Both the position numbers and the translations under genes were made by a program. The notes below the pieces were generated by a model. The model was given only the letters and a program-made list of their open reading frames with translations. It had not been told where the DNA came from and did no database searches. From Dyadobacter flavalbus (GTDB taxonomy: Bacteria; Bacteroidota; Bacteroidia; Cytophagales; Spirosomataceae), in contig NZ_VBSN01000028.1 of assembly GCF_006149045.1 (NCBI RefSeq), forward strand, positions 1 to 64,000: a DNA stretch of 64,000 bases. Direction: 5' to 3'. Shown piece after piece: positions 1-9,004 of the stretch (its first letter is position 1; the number at the start of each line of letters is the position of its first letter).

Positions 1-2
1 CT

Positions 3-104
3 GTGGAAGGCAATGTTAATAAACTAAAGACTATAAAAAGGCAGATGTATGGAAGAGCAAGCTTTGAATTGCTCAGAAAAAGATTGGTACTTGCTCCTGC
101 TTAA
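3..104 (+). CDS. ISL3-family transposase, C-terminal fragment (cut by window edge)
   Basis: Frame 3 is open from the first base of the window to a TAA at 102-104 and encodes 33 residues beginning VEGNVNKLKTIKRQMYGRAS. This is the characteristic C-terminus of ISL3 (IS204/IS1001/IS1165) DDE transposases: a (E)GNxNxxKxxKRxMYGRA block after the last catalytic acidic residue. The stop lies 22 bases before the presumed end of the element, a normal arrangement for this family. Too short to appear as a conventional ORF; the rest of the gene is upstream of the window. Confidence 0.75.
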   Translation: MEGNVNKLKTIKRQMYGRASFELLRKRLVLAPA

Positions 105-126
105 CCACCAAAAGTGGGGAAGAACC
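105..126 (+). repeat. Putative terminal inverted repeat of the ISL3-like element
   Basis: The sequence between the transposase stop and the resumed TolC frame reads, on the minus strand, GGTTCTTCCCCACTTTTGGT. The GGYTCTT start and its position directly after the transposase gene fit an ISL3-type right inverted repeat. The left copy is outside the window, so the repeat cannot be verified here. Confidence 0.6.
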
Positions 127-1362
127 AGTTTCGGCCGGAATATTGATCCTTTTACTAACCAGTTTGTACAGCAGAACATCAGTTCCAACAATTATCAGCT
201 TGGCGGCCAGGTTACGCTTTTCAGTGGTTTTCAGATCAAGAATACAATCCGGAGAAGCGATATCAATTTGCAGGCAAGCACAAAAGACCTGGACGCGGCC
301 CGGAACGACATCATGCTGAACGTGGCGTTGTCTTATCTTCAGGTAATTACCAATCAGGAGCTGATCGAAGTGGCGCAGCGGCAAGTGGATGCATCTTCCC
401 TGCAGGTGGAAAGAACGGCACGGCTTGTTGAGGCCGGAACGCTTGCCGAAAGCAATCTGCTGGATCTGAGAGCGCAGCTTGCCAATGACGAACTGACTTT
501 GGTAAATGCTGAAAACAATCTCGAAACTGCCAAACTGAACCTTAAGCAATACATGAACATGCCGGGAAGCGAGCCGATCAACGTCGTTGAAATACCGGTT
601 GCCGATCCTACACTTCAGGCATATGACGCCACGATTCAGCAGATTTACGAAGCAGCCGTCAACAATCTTCCGCAGATGAAAGCCGCAAATCTCCGCATAG
701 AAGCAGCAAAGACCAATGTGGACCTGGCAAAAGGAGCGGGAATGCCTTCGCTCACGCTAAACGGCGGCGTTTACACGGCTTTTTCGAGTGCCGCACCGAA
801 AGAGCGCTTTGTTTCGGACGGTTCCGGAGCGACGATGGTGGAAGTAACGTCTTCAACGGATTACATTGTTTATAACAACGAGCAGCTGCCGATTGTCCAG
901 AAAGTGTCCACGCCAAATGGTTCCCTGCGTTATTTCGGCTATTTTGACCAGTTGAACTTTAACCGGAACTCGGCCATTAACCTAAGTCTTACGATTCCTA
1001 TTTTTACAAACTTCAGAGTGAAATACAACGTCGCCAATGCCAAAATCCAGCAGAAAACGTACGAATATCAGGCGCAGCAAGTGCAGCTGACGATCCGAAA
1101 AAATGTGGAACAGGCCTATATTGATATGAACAATGCGGCTAAAAGGTATTCGGCAACAGCTAATCAGGTTCGTGCATTAACAGAAGCGTTCCGCGTTTCA
1201 CAGGCCAAGTTTGACGTAGGCGCTGTCAATTCCGTTGAATACAACATTGCAAAAGCCAATCTGGACAGGGCCAACGGAAATCTGGTACAGGCAAAATACG
1301 ATTATGTGTTCCGGACAAAAATCCTTGACTTTTACCTCGGCCGCCCGTTATCCGATTTTTAA
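127..1362 (+). pseudogene. TolC-family outer-membrane efflux protein, 5'-truncated by IS insertion
   Basis: From codon 127 the protein is a clear TolC/OEP factor: the family start of the mature part, FGRNIDPFTNQF, then long amphipathic coiled-coil helices and two OEP repeats (for example ANDELTLVNAENNLETAKLN and its second-half counterpart NLDRANGNLVQAKYDY). Its role would be the outer-membrane duct of a tripartite efflux pump with the adaptor encoded next. About 410 residues remain. The signal peptide and first helix are absent, replaced by IS sequence. An ATG at 49 is in frame and keeps the ORF open through the IS end, but residues 1-26 of that reading are read out of frame from the transposase gene and contain no signal peptide, so the product could not be exported. 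Probably non-functional unless an intact copy exists elsewhere. Confidence 0.8.
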
Positions 1363-1422
1363 TAGATCAGATCGGGAGAAGTTTTTTATCAGTAAAAAAT
1401 CAAAAATTGAAATCATAATTAT

Positions 1423-2847
1423 ATGGCACGTAAATCTTCGAAACAAATCTGGTGGATTACAGCAGGCATTCTGGTACTACTTGTTGCCGGTTTATTCGGG
1501 GCCAAACAAGCCGGATACATCGGCAAGCCGAAAACAACCGAAGTGGAATATACAACGGTCAAACGCGCCGACATTATTGAACGCGTGAGTGCGTCGGGAA
1601 AAGTGCAGCCGGAAGTGGAAGTAAAATTGAGCCCGGATGTTTCGGGAGAAATCATCAGCCTGAACGTAGCTGAAGGCGACTCGGTGGTGAAAGGACAACT
1701 ACTGCTTAAAATCCGACCCGATAACTATGAATCGTTACTGGCGCGTGCGCAGGCTACGGTGAATTCCAGCAAGGCCAATTATGAGCAGACCAAAGCCATG
1801 GTGGCGCAGGCAGAAGCGCGGCTTTTACAGGCAAAGGCCAATTTTGAAAGAAATAAAAAACTCTACAACGATAAAGTGATTTCCGCCGCCGATTATGAGC
1901 AGTTCCAGTCTTCTTACGGCGTTGCACAACAGGATCTGGAATCGTCGAAGGCCAATGTTTCAGCGGCGCTTTACAACATCAAAAGTGCCGAGGCCGGTTT
2001 GAAAGACGCAGCCGAAAACCTTCGCAAAACGAGCATTTTTGCGCCGGTAAGCGGAATCGTTTCCTTGCTGAACGTGGAAGCCGGCGAACGCGTTGTCGGA
2101 ACTTCACAGATGGCCGGAACGGAAATGATGCGCATTGCAAACCTGAGCAACATGGAAGTACGCGTGAACGTCAATGAAAATGATATTGTGCGTGTAGCGC
2201 TCGGCGACACTGCCGAAATAGACGTGGATGCATACAGTGCTTCGGGAAGGAAATTCAGAGGTATTGTAAAAGAAATTGCAAATACAGCCGCCGGACTTGC
2301 ATCTTCCGCAACCGGAAGCGCGGCTTCTTCCAGCATTTCAGCAGACGCAGTGACCGAATTTGAAGTAAAAGTGAAAATCCTGAACGAATCCTTTAAAGAT
2401 CTGCTGGTTTCCAAAACCAAAAAATCCTATCCGTTCAAGCCGGGTATGACGGCTTCGGTTGAAATCATTACGGAAAGAAAGAACGGCGTTGTGTCCGTAC
2501 CGATTGCAGCCGTAACGACCCGAAGCAACAATGCCGCCAATGCAGGAAACAATCAGCCGAACGGAGATGAAAATGCCGAGGAAAATGACAATAAGCTGAA
2601 AAAACAGGAAGCCGTCAAAGAAGTGGTTTTTACGGATGTAAACGGAAAAGCCGTGATGAAGGAAGTAAAGACGGGCATCAGCGATTTTGAAAATATCGAG
2701 GTATTGTCCGGGCTCAAACCGGGTGACACGATTATTTCCGGACCGTACATTGCCGTCTCCAAAAACCTCAATAATGGCGACCTGATAGAAAAAAAGAAAG
2801 AAGATGTGAAAAAAGACGATAAAAAATCAAATGAAAACGGGAACTGA
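1423..2847 (+). CDS. HlyD/MacA-like periplasmic adaptor (membrane fusion protein)
   Basis: A 474-residue membrane-fusion protein linking an inner-membrane exporter to a TolC duct. A single N-terminal membrane anchor (about residues 9-26, WWITAGILVLLVAGLF) is followed by the first half of the lipoyl-like domain (ASGKVQPEVEVKLSPDVSGE), a long alpha-helical hairpin rich in A, Q and K (about 105-195), the second lipoyl half (FAPVSGIVSLLNVEAGERV) and a beta-barrel region. An N/D/E-rich low-complexity insert (about 370-395) precedes the membrane-proximal domain. It follows the broken tolC by 60 nt and was probably its operon partner. No ABC or RND pump gene follows; gpsA does. Its transcription may now depend on IS-borne or internal promoters (inference). 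Confidence 0.85.
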   Translation: MARKSSKQIWWITAGILVLLVAGLFGAKQAGYIGKPKTTEVEYTTVKRADIIERVSASGKVQPEVEVKLSPDVSGEIISLNVAEGDSVVKGQLLLKIRPDNYESLLARAQATVNSSKANYEQTKAMVAQAEARLLQAKANFERNKKLYNDKVISAADYEQFQSSYGVAQQDLESSKANVSAALYNIKSAEAGLKDAAENLRKTSIFAPVSGIVSLLNVEAGERVVGTSQMAGTEMMRIANLSNMEVRVNVNENDIVRVALGDTAEIDVDAYSASGRKFRGIVKEIANTAAGLASSATGSAASSSISADAVTEFEVKVKILNESFKDLLVSKTKKSYPFKPGMTASVEIITERKNGVVSVPIAAVTTRSNNAANAGNNQPNGDENAEENDNKLKKQEAVKEVVFTDVNGKAVMKEVKTGISDFENIEVLSGLKPGDTIISGPYIAVSKNLNNGDLIEKKKEDVKKDDKKSNENGN

Positions 2848-2894
2848 TACGTTCTAAAAAAGTAATAAGTTCGATTTAGTTTAGGTTAAAAAGG

Positions 2895-2930
2895 AAAATC
2901 CTTGCGGCTTTGCTGCAAGGATTTTTTATT
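2895..2930 (+). terminator. Rho-independent terminator after the HlyD-like gene
   Basis: AAAATCCTTGC (2895-2905) pairs perfectly with GCAAGGATTTT (2915-2925) across a 9-nt loop and runs into a T-rich tract. It lies 48 nt after the adaptor stop and separates it from gpsA. Confidence 0.85.
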
Positions 2931-3043
2931 TATTACCCCGCTCTGCATACGTTTCTGTTAAAATCTTCTCATTTTTGAAACCCGTCACAGTTGGAAGGAT
3001 GGGCAAAATCGTCTTCTGTGAAGATGTTAACGGTATTTCAGGA

Positions 3044-4051
3044 ATGAGTTTGAACAATAATATAAAAATTGCTGTCATCGGAGGCGGAAGCTGGGCCACT
3101 GCACTGATCAAGATATTGTGTGAACAGAATCATGTGCAGATACGCTGGTGGCTGCGTAACCGGAATGACATTGCACATATCCGGAAATTTCACCATAATC
3201 CGAGTTATCTCAGCGACGTTGTACTTTCTCCCCGGAAAATAAAGGTTTTTGAAAAAATTCAGGATGCGGTAAAAGGCGCTGATTATGTGATTCTGGCCGT
3301 TCCCGCCGCCTTTGTTCAGGAATCGTTGCAGCCCTTATCCGCAAAGCATCTGAAAGGCAGACGCATTGTTTCGGCGATCAAAGGCATGCTGCCCGACAGA
3401 AACATGCTGATTACCGACTGGATTGCGCATGAATACGAGATTGAACTCAGCGAAACATGCGTGATTGCCGGTCCGTGCCATGCCGAAGAAGTCGCGCTCG
3501 AAAAACAGTCTTACCTTTCCATTGCTTCCACCGAATGCCCGGCTCCGGAAGATTTTGCAAAATTGATGACATGCCGCTACGTAACTGCCAATCCGCTCGA
3601 TGACTTGTACGGCGTGGAATATGCGGCTGTGATGAAAAACATCATTGCGCTTGCATGCGGCATTACGCACGGGCTTGGCTATGGCGATAATTTCCAGGCT
3701 GTACTGGTTTCCAACGCCATGCAGGAAATCGGCAGTTTTGTAACTGCGCTGGATGCACGCGAGCGCAACATCAGTTCATCGGCGTACTTGGGCGATTTGC
3801 TTGTAACGGCCTATTCCCAGTTCAGTCGTAACCGGCTTTTCGGAAACATGATCGGACGCGGTTACAGCGTAAAAGCGGCGCAGCTTGAAATGAAAATGAT
3901 CGCAGAAGGTTATTACGCAACAAAAAGCATTCATGAGCTGAATAAAATGCATCACGTAAATCTGCCCATAACGGACGCCGTTTTCAGGATTCTGTACGAA
4001 GAGCACGCGCCGGCACAAGTCATGGACGATCTGAAAAAACTGATGAAATAA
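3044..4051 (+). CDS. gpsA: NAD(P)-dependent glycerol-3-phosphate dehydrogenase
   Basis: Reduces dihydroxyacetone phosphate to sn-glycerol 3-phosphate in the cytoplasm, the entry to phospholipid synthesis. The N-terminal Rossmann motif is IAVIGGGSWATAL (about residues 9-21). The C-terminal helical domain contains the conserved segment with the catalytic lysine (GVEYAAVMKNIIALACGI) followed by the family's GYGDNFQA region. 335 residues, the usual GpsA size. I take ATG 3044 because the dinucleotide fold begins just after it; an in-frame ATG at 2975 would add 23 residues with no family similarity. Single gene, with a terminator upstream and 48 nt to the next gene. Confidence 0.93.
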   Translation: MSLNNNIKIAVIGGGSWATALIKILCEQNHVQIRWWLRNRNDIAHIRKFHHNPSYLSDVVLSPRKIKVFEKIQDAVKGADYVILAVPAAFVQESLQPLSAKHLKGRRIVSAIKGMLPDRNMLITDWIAHEYEIELSETCVIAGPCHAEEVALEKQSYLSIASTECPAPEDFAKLMTCRYVTANPLDDLYGVEYAAVMKNIIALACGITHGLGYGDNFQAVLVSNAMQEIGSFVTALDARERNISSSAYLGDLLVTAYSQFSRNRLFGNMIGRGYSVKAAQLEMKMIAEGYYATKSIHELNKMHHVNLPITDAVFRILYEEHAPAQVMDDLKKLMK

Positions 4052-4099
4052 ACGAATTCATTTCTTCTGAAAATAGTAACCTTAACCCCAAGTTCCAAC

Positions 4100-5218
4100 A
4101 TGAGTATCAAACTTCCGAACAACTGCTTCTTAACAGGAATTTGCTTTATGCTGATTGCCGCTGCATCCTGCAATTCCAAAAAAACAGAAACTGCCGAAGA
4201 TGTAAAAACGGATACGCTGGCCAGCAATAAGGAATTTGTATTCGGAGATGACCGCCCGTTTGCGCAATGCCACGCTTCCACGCTTGTTCGGCTGAACGAC
4301 GGCCAGTTTCTGATTGCTTGGTTTGGAGGTACGGAAGAAAAGAACCCGGATGTGGGCATCTGGCTTTCGAAAGGACGTCCCGGAAAATGGAGCACACCGA
4401 AAGAAGTTGCCAAAATAAGGGAAGATGCGCACTGGAACCCTGTTTTACAAAAAACTGCTGACGGCAAAATCTATTTGTATTTCAAAGTAGGAAAGGAAAT
4501 ACCGCAGTGGGAAACGTGGGTAAAATCATCGGACGACAACGGCGAAACCTGGTCTGACGCTTATGAACTGGTAAAAGGCGACAAAGGCGGAAGAGGACCG
4601 GTTAAAAATAAACTGATCGAACTTTCAAACGGAGACTGGCTGGCCGGCTCGTCCAATGAAAAAAGCCGTTGGGAAGTTTTTGTGGACAGAAGCACCGACA
4701 AAGGAAAAACCTGGACAGCAAGCCCGTATCTTAAAATTGATACAACCGAAATCAAAGGAAAAGGAGCCATTCAGCCGACATTATGGGAATCGAAACCCGG
4801 AATGGTGCATATGCTGGTACGTACAACCGGCGGCGTAATCGGCCGGAGCGATTCCAATGACAATGGAAAAACCTGGTCTGAAATCAAAAAGACCAATCTG
4901 CCCAATCCGAACAGCGGAATTGACCTTGCCAGAATACCGGACGGCACGCTCGTACTGGCCTACAATCCGAATGACAAAGACTGGGGCTCGCGTTCGCCGC
5001 TTTCACTTGGATTATCGTACGACAACGGTCAGAACTGGACGGACCGGATCGATATTGCAACCGGCAAAAAAGAGGATGAATATTCCTATCCTGCCATCAT
5101 CAGTTGGGGCGATTCCGTAGCCGTTACTTATACTTACAACCGGCGCAACGTCGCGTTCTGGACGGGAAGCAAAAAGGATATTGTGGAGCTGGCCGCGAAG
5201 GAAAAGAAAAAGCACTGA
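4100..5218 (+). CDS. Sialidase-family (BNR repeat) lipoprotein
   Basis: A 372-residue exported protein with a lipoprotein signal (lipobox AASC, Cys24). At least four Asp-box (BNR) motifs are visible: SSDDNGETW, STDKGKTW, SNDNGKTW and SYDNGQNW, spaced as in a six-bladed propeller. The N-terminal HASTLVRLNDGQFLIAWFGG matches the BNR_2 sialidase-like family common in Bacteroidota. Members are annotated as exo-alpha-sialidases or uncharacterised glycoside hydrolases, so substrate is uncertain. It probably sits on the periplasmic or outer-membrane side and trims glycans. Ends 7 nt from the convergent helicase gene. Confidence 0.82.
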   Translation: MSIKLPNNCFLTGICFMLIAAASCNSKKTETAEDVKTDTLASNKEFVFGDDRPFAQCHASTLVRLNDGQFLIAWFGGTEEKNPDVGIWLSKGRPGKWSTPKEVAKIREDAHWNPVLQKTADGKIYLYFKVGKEIPQWETWVKSSDDNGETWSDAYELVKGDKGGRGPVKNKLIELSNGDWLAGSSNEKSRWEVFVDRSTDKGKTWTASPYLKIDTTEIKGKGAIQPTLWESKPGMVHMLVRTTGGVIGRSDSNDNGKTWSEIKKTNLPNPNSGIDLARIPDGTLVLAYNPNDKDWGSRSPLSLGLSYDNGQNWTDRIDIATGKKEDEYSYPAIISWGDSVAVTYTYNRRNVAFWTGSKKDIVELAAKEKKKH

Positions 5219-5225
5219 CCCGCTT

Positions 5226-6368
5226 TCAGTAGCCTTTCAGTTCCAGATCGTACGATTCTTTCATCTCGACGCGTTTGCCCATTTTTTTCTGGATGATCTG
5301 AAAATGATGCACATCTTCCGGAACAATCAGCGATATGGCCTCGCCGGAAGCTTCCGCGCGGCCCGTCCTGCCTATTCTGTGAACATAATCCTTGGGCGAA
5401 CGCGGCAGTTCAAAATTGATGACATGCGGCAGAAACTGGATGTCGATTCCGCGGGAAGCCAGATCCGTAGCCACAAGTACCGTCAGTTTTCCTGATTTGA
5501 ACTTGTTCAGTGCTTCCGTTCTGGCACCCTGGCTTTTTTTGCTGTGCATCGCCATGGCCTGAATGCCGTTTTTGTTCAGCTTTTCAACCAGATTATCAGC
5601 CGTCCGGGTAGCCGATACAAAAACCAGAACCTGTTTCATGTTTCCCGTTTTGATCAGATACCGGAGCAAAGGGCCTTTTCGGTCAGGATCAACGAAATAA
5701 CCTGTTTGTCTGATCAGGTCAAGGTTTTGTTCTTCTTCGGCGATTTCGATGCGGACCGGATTCCTGAGCTGTTCTTTATTGATGTTGTCCACTTCTTCAC
5801 CGAGCGTTGCCGAAAAAAGAATGCTCTGGCGTTTTTTGGGAAGCAGGAAAAAAATATCCTTCATTTCCGAGGCAAAACCGAGGTTCAGGATTTTATCCGC
5901 TTCGTCCAGCACAAGAATCTGCGTTTCTGAAAGACTGAGCGCTTTGTATGAAAGCAGATCAAGTAGCCTTCCCGGCGTGGCAACAAGGATTTCAACGCCC
6001 TGCAGGGCAATCATCTGCGGGTTAATGGAAACACCTCCGTACACAGCCAGCGTTTTCACTTTTCTCGGAAGCCTTTCACCGAAAGTCTGGAAAACAACCG
6101 CAATCTGTACCGCCAGTTCCCGCGTGGGAACCAGCACGAGTGCTGAAATATGCCTGTTTTTTGCGGCGGGCATGCTTTGAAACATTTCGAGAATGGGCAG
6201 AACGAAACTGGCTGTTTTTCCGGAACCCGTTTTTGCAATGCCCAGCACATCATGTCCTTTCAGAATAGCCGGGATTGCTTCCTGCTGAATCGGAAAAGGT
6301 TGAGTATAATTCTGTTCTTCAATGGTTTTTAGTAAGGATTCGGATAAGCCAAGGGATTTGAAAGACAT
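5226..6368 (-). CDS. DEAD-box ATP-dependent RNA helicase, RhlE-like
   Basis: A minimal 380-residue DEAD-box helicase that unwinds short RNA duplexes. The motifs appear in order: Q motif (F...LGLSE...QPFPIQQEAIP), Walker A AKTGSGKT, PTRELA, VLDEADKI, SAT, and in domain 2 VLVATDLASRGIDI and HRIGRTGR. The basic C-terminal tail found in many RhlE/CsdA proteins is absent, so RNA targeting may be by partners. Monocistronic, convergent with the sialidase-like gene and divergent from the serine hydrolase. Confidence 0.93.
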   Translation of the reverse strand: MSFKSLGLSESLLKTIEEQNYTQPFPIQQEAIPAILKGHDVLGIAKTGSGKTASFVLPILEMFQSMPAAKNRHISALVLVPTRELAVQIAVVFQTFGERLPRKVKTLAVYGGVSINPQMIALQGVEILVATPGRLLDLLSYKALSLSETQILVLDEADKILNLGFASEMKDIFFLLPKKRQSILFSATLGEEVDNINKEQLRNPVRIEIAEEEQNLDLIRQTGYFVDPDRKGPLLRYLIKTGNMKQVLVFVSATRTADNLVEKLNKNGIQAMAMHSKKSQGARTEALNKFKSGKLTVLVATDLASRGIDIQFLPHVINFELPRSPKDYVHRIGRTGRAEASGEAISLIVPEDVHHFQIIQKKMGKRVEMKESYDLELKGY

Positions 6369-6504
6369 AGGATTCTGCTTGCAGTTGGTCGGATAAGATT
6401 TGCTGATGTGTACAAAGATACCATTACCCGGGAAAATAACCTTTCAATTTGCGCAGCGGGAACCCGAAACCTACGGATAACAACCATTACTTTACAGCAA
6501 AAAT

Positions 6505-8097
6505 ATGTCCTATAACCGCAGAGAATTTTTACAGCAACTTGGCTCGGGCGCACTTCAGCTGGGTCTGATCAGCGCCATTCCGACTTCTTTATGGGCGTCA
6601 CCGTTGAAGTCCGTTCAGTTGCCGAGAAGCAGTCCCGAGTCGCAGGGAATAGCTTCAAAAGGAATCCTGGATTTTGTCAATGCCGTTGAATCCGGCAAGC
6701 TTAATCTGCATAGCCTGATGATTTTACGAAAAGGGAAAGTCGTAGCAGAAGGCTGGTGGGCGCCGTATGCGCCGGAACTGAAGCACACGCTTTACTCGCT
6801 CAGCAAAAGTTTTACTTCCACAGCCATAGGCATGCTCGTTGCCGACGGGAAGCTGTCTGTCGAGGATAAAGTAATTTCCATTTTCTCGGATGAAAAGCCG
6901 GCAACTGTCAGTCCCAATCTGGCAGCCATGCGCGTTCAGGATTTGCTGACAATGTCTACAGGCCATGATAAAGACGCAACGCCGGCCGTGCGGGAATCTT
7001 CCGACAAAAACTGGATCAAATCGTTTCTTGCGCAACCGGTGGAACATACGCCCGGAACATTCTTCGTCTACAACAGCGTGGCTACTTACATGCTTTCGGC
7101 GATTGTTCAGAAACGCAGCGGAAAAACACTGCTTGAATTTCTCGGACCCAGATTGTTTCAGCCGCTCGGAATCGAAGGCGCAGACTGGGAAACAGACCCG
7201 AACGGGATCAATACCGGCGGTTGGGGATTACGTGTGAAAACAGAAGATATTGCAAAATTCGGGCAATTGTACCTGCAGAAAGGCATGTGGAACGGAAAGC
7301 AGCTCATTCCGGAATCGTGGGTAAATGAAGCAACGCGTTCGCACATCCAGTCCAAAGGCGGATCGCGCAAAAAAGAGGAAAATGACTGGCTTCAAGGGTA
7401 CGGTTATCAGTTCTGGCGGTGCCGTAACGATGCTTATCGCGGCGACGGTGCTTACGGACAATACTGCATTGTGATGCCGAAGGAAGAAATGGTTCTTGCG
7501 ATTACAAGCGAAACGAGCAACATGCAGGCCATTCTGGATGAGGTATGGAACAATATTCTGCCGGTTGTCAAACCGGAAGAAGCATCTTCAGGTAAAAATA
7601 TGCAGGAACAACTACGTCAAAAACTGGCTTCGCTTGCGCTGCCGCTTGAAACGGGAAAACCACAGTCGCCGCTCATTTCAAAGATCAATAACAGAACTTA
7701 CAGCATCAGTGAAAATTCCCTGAATGTGAGCAGTGTTGCGCTTTCGTTTGCAAAAGATTCGTGTACGTTTAAAATGAAAGACAATCAGGGCGAGCACAAG
7801 ATCAGTTGCGGCATAGGCAAATGGAAAAACGGTGAAACAAGCCTTTCCACAATCCCGTTAAAGCTCGTTCCGACACCGGTGCCGGGCGAAAAACTGACCA
7901 GAATAGCAGCCAACGGCGCTTGGGTCGACGAGAACACGTTTGAAATGACGTGGCGGTTTGTAGAAACCGCGCATTATGAAAAGGTCAGATGTGTGTTTGA
8001 GGAAAATAACGTTCAGGTTGAATTTAAAAAGAGTCTTGCAGTGCTCAACAATTCCAAAGATCCGCGGCCGGTTTTGAACGGAAAACAGATTGCATAG
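6505..8097 (+). CDS. Tat-exported serine hydrolase of the beta-lactamase/class C family
   Basis: A 530-residue exported enzyme. The N-terminus YNRREFLQQLG carries a twin-arginine motif, so export would be folded via Tat. The beta-lactamase-type active site is visible: S98-L-S-K101 (SxxK) and Y189-N-S in place of the class C YxN. These features place it with penicillin-binding-protein-like esterases/peptidases (PF00144) rather than true beta-lactamases. After about residue 370 a second beta-rich domain of about 150 residues follows, as in several Bacteroidota members. Substrate (D-amino peptide, ester or beta-lactam) cannot be decided. Confidence 0.85.
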   Translation: MSYNRREFLQQLGSGALQLGLISAIPTSLWASPLKSVQLPRSSPESQGIASKGILDFVNAVESGKLNLHSLMILRKGKVVAEGWWAPYAPELKHTLYSLSKSFTSTAIGMLVADGKLSVEDKVISIFSDEKPATVSPNLAAMRVQDLLTMSTGHDKDATPAVRESSDKNWIKSFLAQPVEHTPGTFFVYNSVATYMLSAIVQKRSGKTLLEFLGPRLFQPLGIEGADWETDPNGINTGGWGLRVKTEDIAKFGQLYLQKGMWNGKQLIPESWVNEATRSHIQSKGGSRKKEENDWLQGYGYQFWRCRNDAYRGDGAYGQYCIVMPKEEMVLAITSETSNMQAILDEVWNNILPVVKPEEASSGKNMQEQLRQKLASLALPLETGKPQSPLISKINNRTYSISENSLNVSSVALSFAKDSCTFKMKDNQGEHKISCGIGKWKNGETSLSTIPLKLVPTPVPGEKLTRIAANGAWVDENTFEMTWRFVETAHYEKVRCVFEENNVQVEFKKSLAVLNNSKDPRPVLNGKQIA

Positions 8098-8109
8098 CAG
8101 GTTTTTTTT

Positions 8110-8137
8110 AGCTGTTAGCAATTGGCTGTTAGCTTTT
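8110..8137. repeat. Heptad-type dispersed repeat, copy 1
   Basis: AGCTGTTAGCAATTGGCTGT-type sequence ending in AGCTTTTAAA, 12 nt after the serine hydrolase stop. It is one of at least five related intergenic copies in the window (18967, 21860, 60103, 60330), built from degenerate 7-mers AGCYATT/AGCYTTT. Confidence 0.7.
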
Positions 8138-8229
8138 AAAAGTTAAGATTTTGATTTAGCGTGAATTGAATAAGCATCGTTTTTAAAATATTTCAAACAT
8201 TCATTTATAACCATTACAGCATTTTATTT

Positions 8230-8784
8230 ATGAAAAAGAACATTTCCGTTTTCCTGTTGCTAACCATCTTTTCTTTTGCTGCAAAAGCTCAGAAATTCAG
8301 GCCGTTGGACAAAAGCCCGCGCGACATTGCCTATTTTCCCGACCATTTTGCACATGACCGGAAAGATGGTGAAAAGCCATTAATCAAAGTTTCTTACAGC
8401 CGTCCGTATCTGAAAGGAAGAGAAGCTTTCGGCAAGCTGGAACCTTATGGAAAAGTATGGAGAACGGGTGCGGACGAATCCACCGAGATCAAGTTTTATC
8501 AGGATGCCAAAATCGCGGGAAAACCGGTAAAAGCTGGAACGTACTCACTTTTTACCATTCCCGGTGAAAAAGAATGGACCATTATCCTGAGCTCCGACCT
8601 GGATTACTGGGGCGCTTACAAATACAAGGAAGGCAATGACGTTTTGCGCGTAACGGCTCCGGTAAAAAAAGCAGAGGCTCCGATTGAAAACTTTTCCATT
8701 GTTTTTGAGAAGGCTTCAGACAATGCGGCGAAAATGTTCATGGGCTGGGAAACAACCGTTGTTGAAGTGCCTGTCACTTTCTAG
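8230..8784 (+). CDS. DUF2911 domain protein, exported
   Basis: A 184-residue protein with a Sec signal peptide (MKKNISVFLLLTIFSFAAKA, cleavage near AKAQ). The rest matches DUF2911, a Bacteroidota-enriched family: VSYSRPYLKGREAFG, then GKVWRTGADESTEIKF and AGTYSLFTIPGEKEWTII. The function of the family is unknown; it is periplasmic or surface-exposed and usually stands alone. A strong terminator lies about 150 nt downstream. Confidence 0.85.
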   Translation: MKKNISVFLLLTIFSFAAKAQKFRPLDKSPRDIAYFPDHFAHDRKDGEKPLIKVSYSRPYLKGREAFGKLEPYGKVWRTGADESTEIKFYQDAKIAGKPVKAGTYSLFTIPGEKEWTIILSSDLDYWGAYKYKEGNDVLRVTAPVKKAEAPIENFSIVFEKASDNAAKMFMGWETTVVEVPVTF

Positions 8785-8934
8785 AACCTGAAACAATTAC
8801 GGGTTGCGTTCTGACCTTGAAAAGGACATCTTGTCCGTATAACAGCGTACGTTTTCGTTCCGCAGCAATGTATAAAATTGCGTGGTCTGCTTTCTTGGAA
8901 TTCCTGTAAAAAGCAAACTGGCATTATTATTGTT

Positions 8935-8979
8935 AAAAAGCAGATAGAAGGTTGTAAAAAACCTGCGATCTGCTTTTTT
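8935..8979 (+). terminator. Terminator between the DUF2911 gene and the sorbosone dehydrogenase-like gene
   Basis: AAAAAGCAGAT (8935-8945) pairs with ATCTGCTTTTT (8968-8978). An inner AGGTT/AACCT stem extends the hairpin, and a T run follows. The A run on the 5' side lets it act in both directions. It excludes the ATG at 8978 as a start for the next gene. Confidence 0.82.
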
Positions 8980-9004
8980 GTTTTTAAACAAACCCGATAT
9001 AATC

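Larger units (their letters stand above)
1..126 (+). mobile_element. Right end of an ISL3-family insertion sequence
   Basis: The first 126 bases are the distal end of an insertion sequence whose left part lies outside the window. They contain the transposase C-terminus (3-104) and then a terminal sequence (about 105-126) whose reverse complement begins GGTTCTTCCCCACTTT, resembling ISL3-family inverted repeats. At base 127 the reading continues directly into a TolC-family coding sequence, so the element is inserted in that gene. ISL3 elements usually duplicate 8 bp of target, which would predict AGTTTCGG (127-134) also at the unseen left end. Family assignment rests on the short C-terminal peptide and the terminus. 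Confidence 0.72.

Noticed and set aside
49..126. ATG at 49 as the true start of an intact TolC protein
   Set aside because: The N-terminal 26 residues are out-of-frame IS sequence without a signal peptide; family similarity starts at codon 127.
2975..3043. Longer gpsA start at ATG 2975
   Set aside because: It adds 23 residues with no similarity; the dinucleotide-binding fold starts right after ATG 3044.
6505..8097. A true class C beta-lactamase
   Set aside because: The Tyr-Asn-Ser motif, the extra C-terminal domain and the length point to the wider serine-hydrolase family rather than AmpC.
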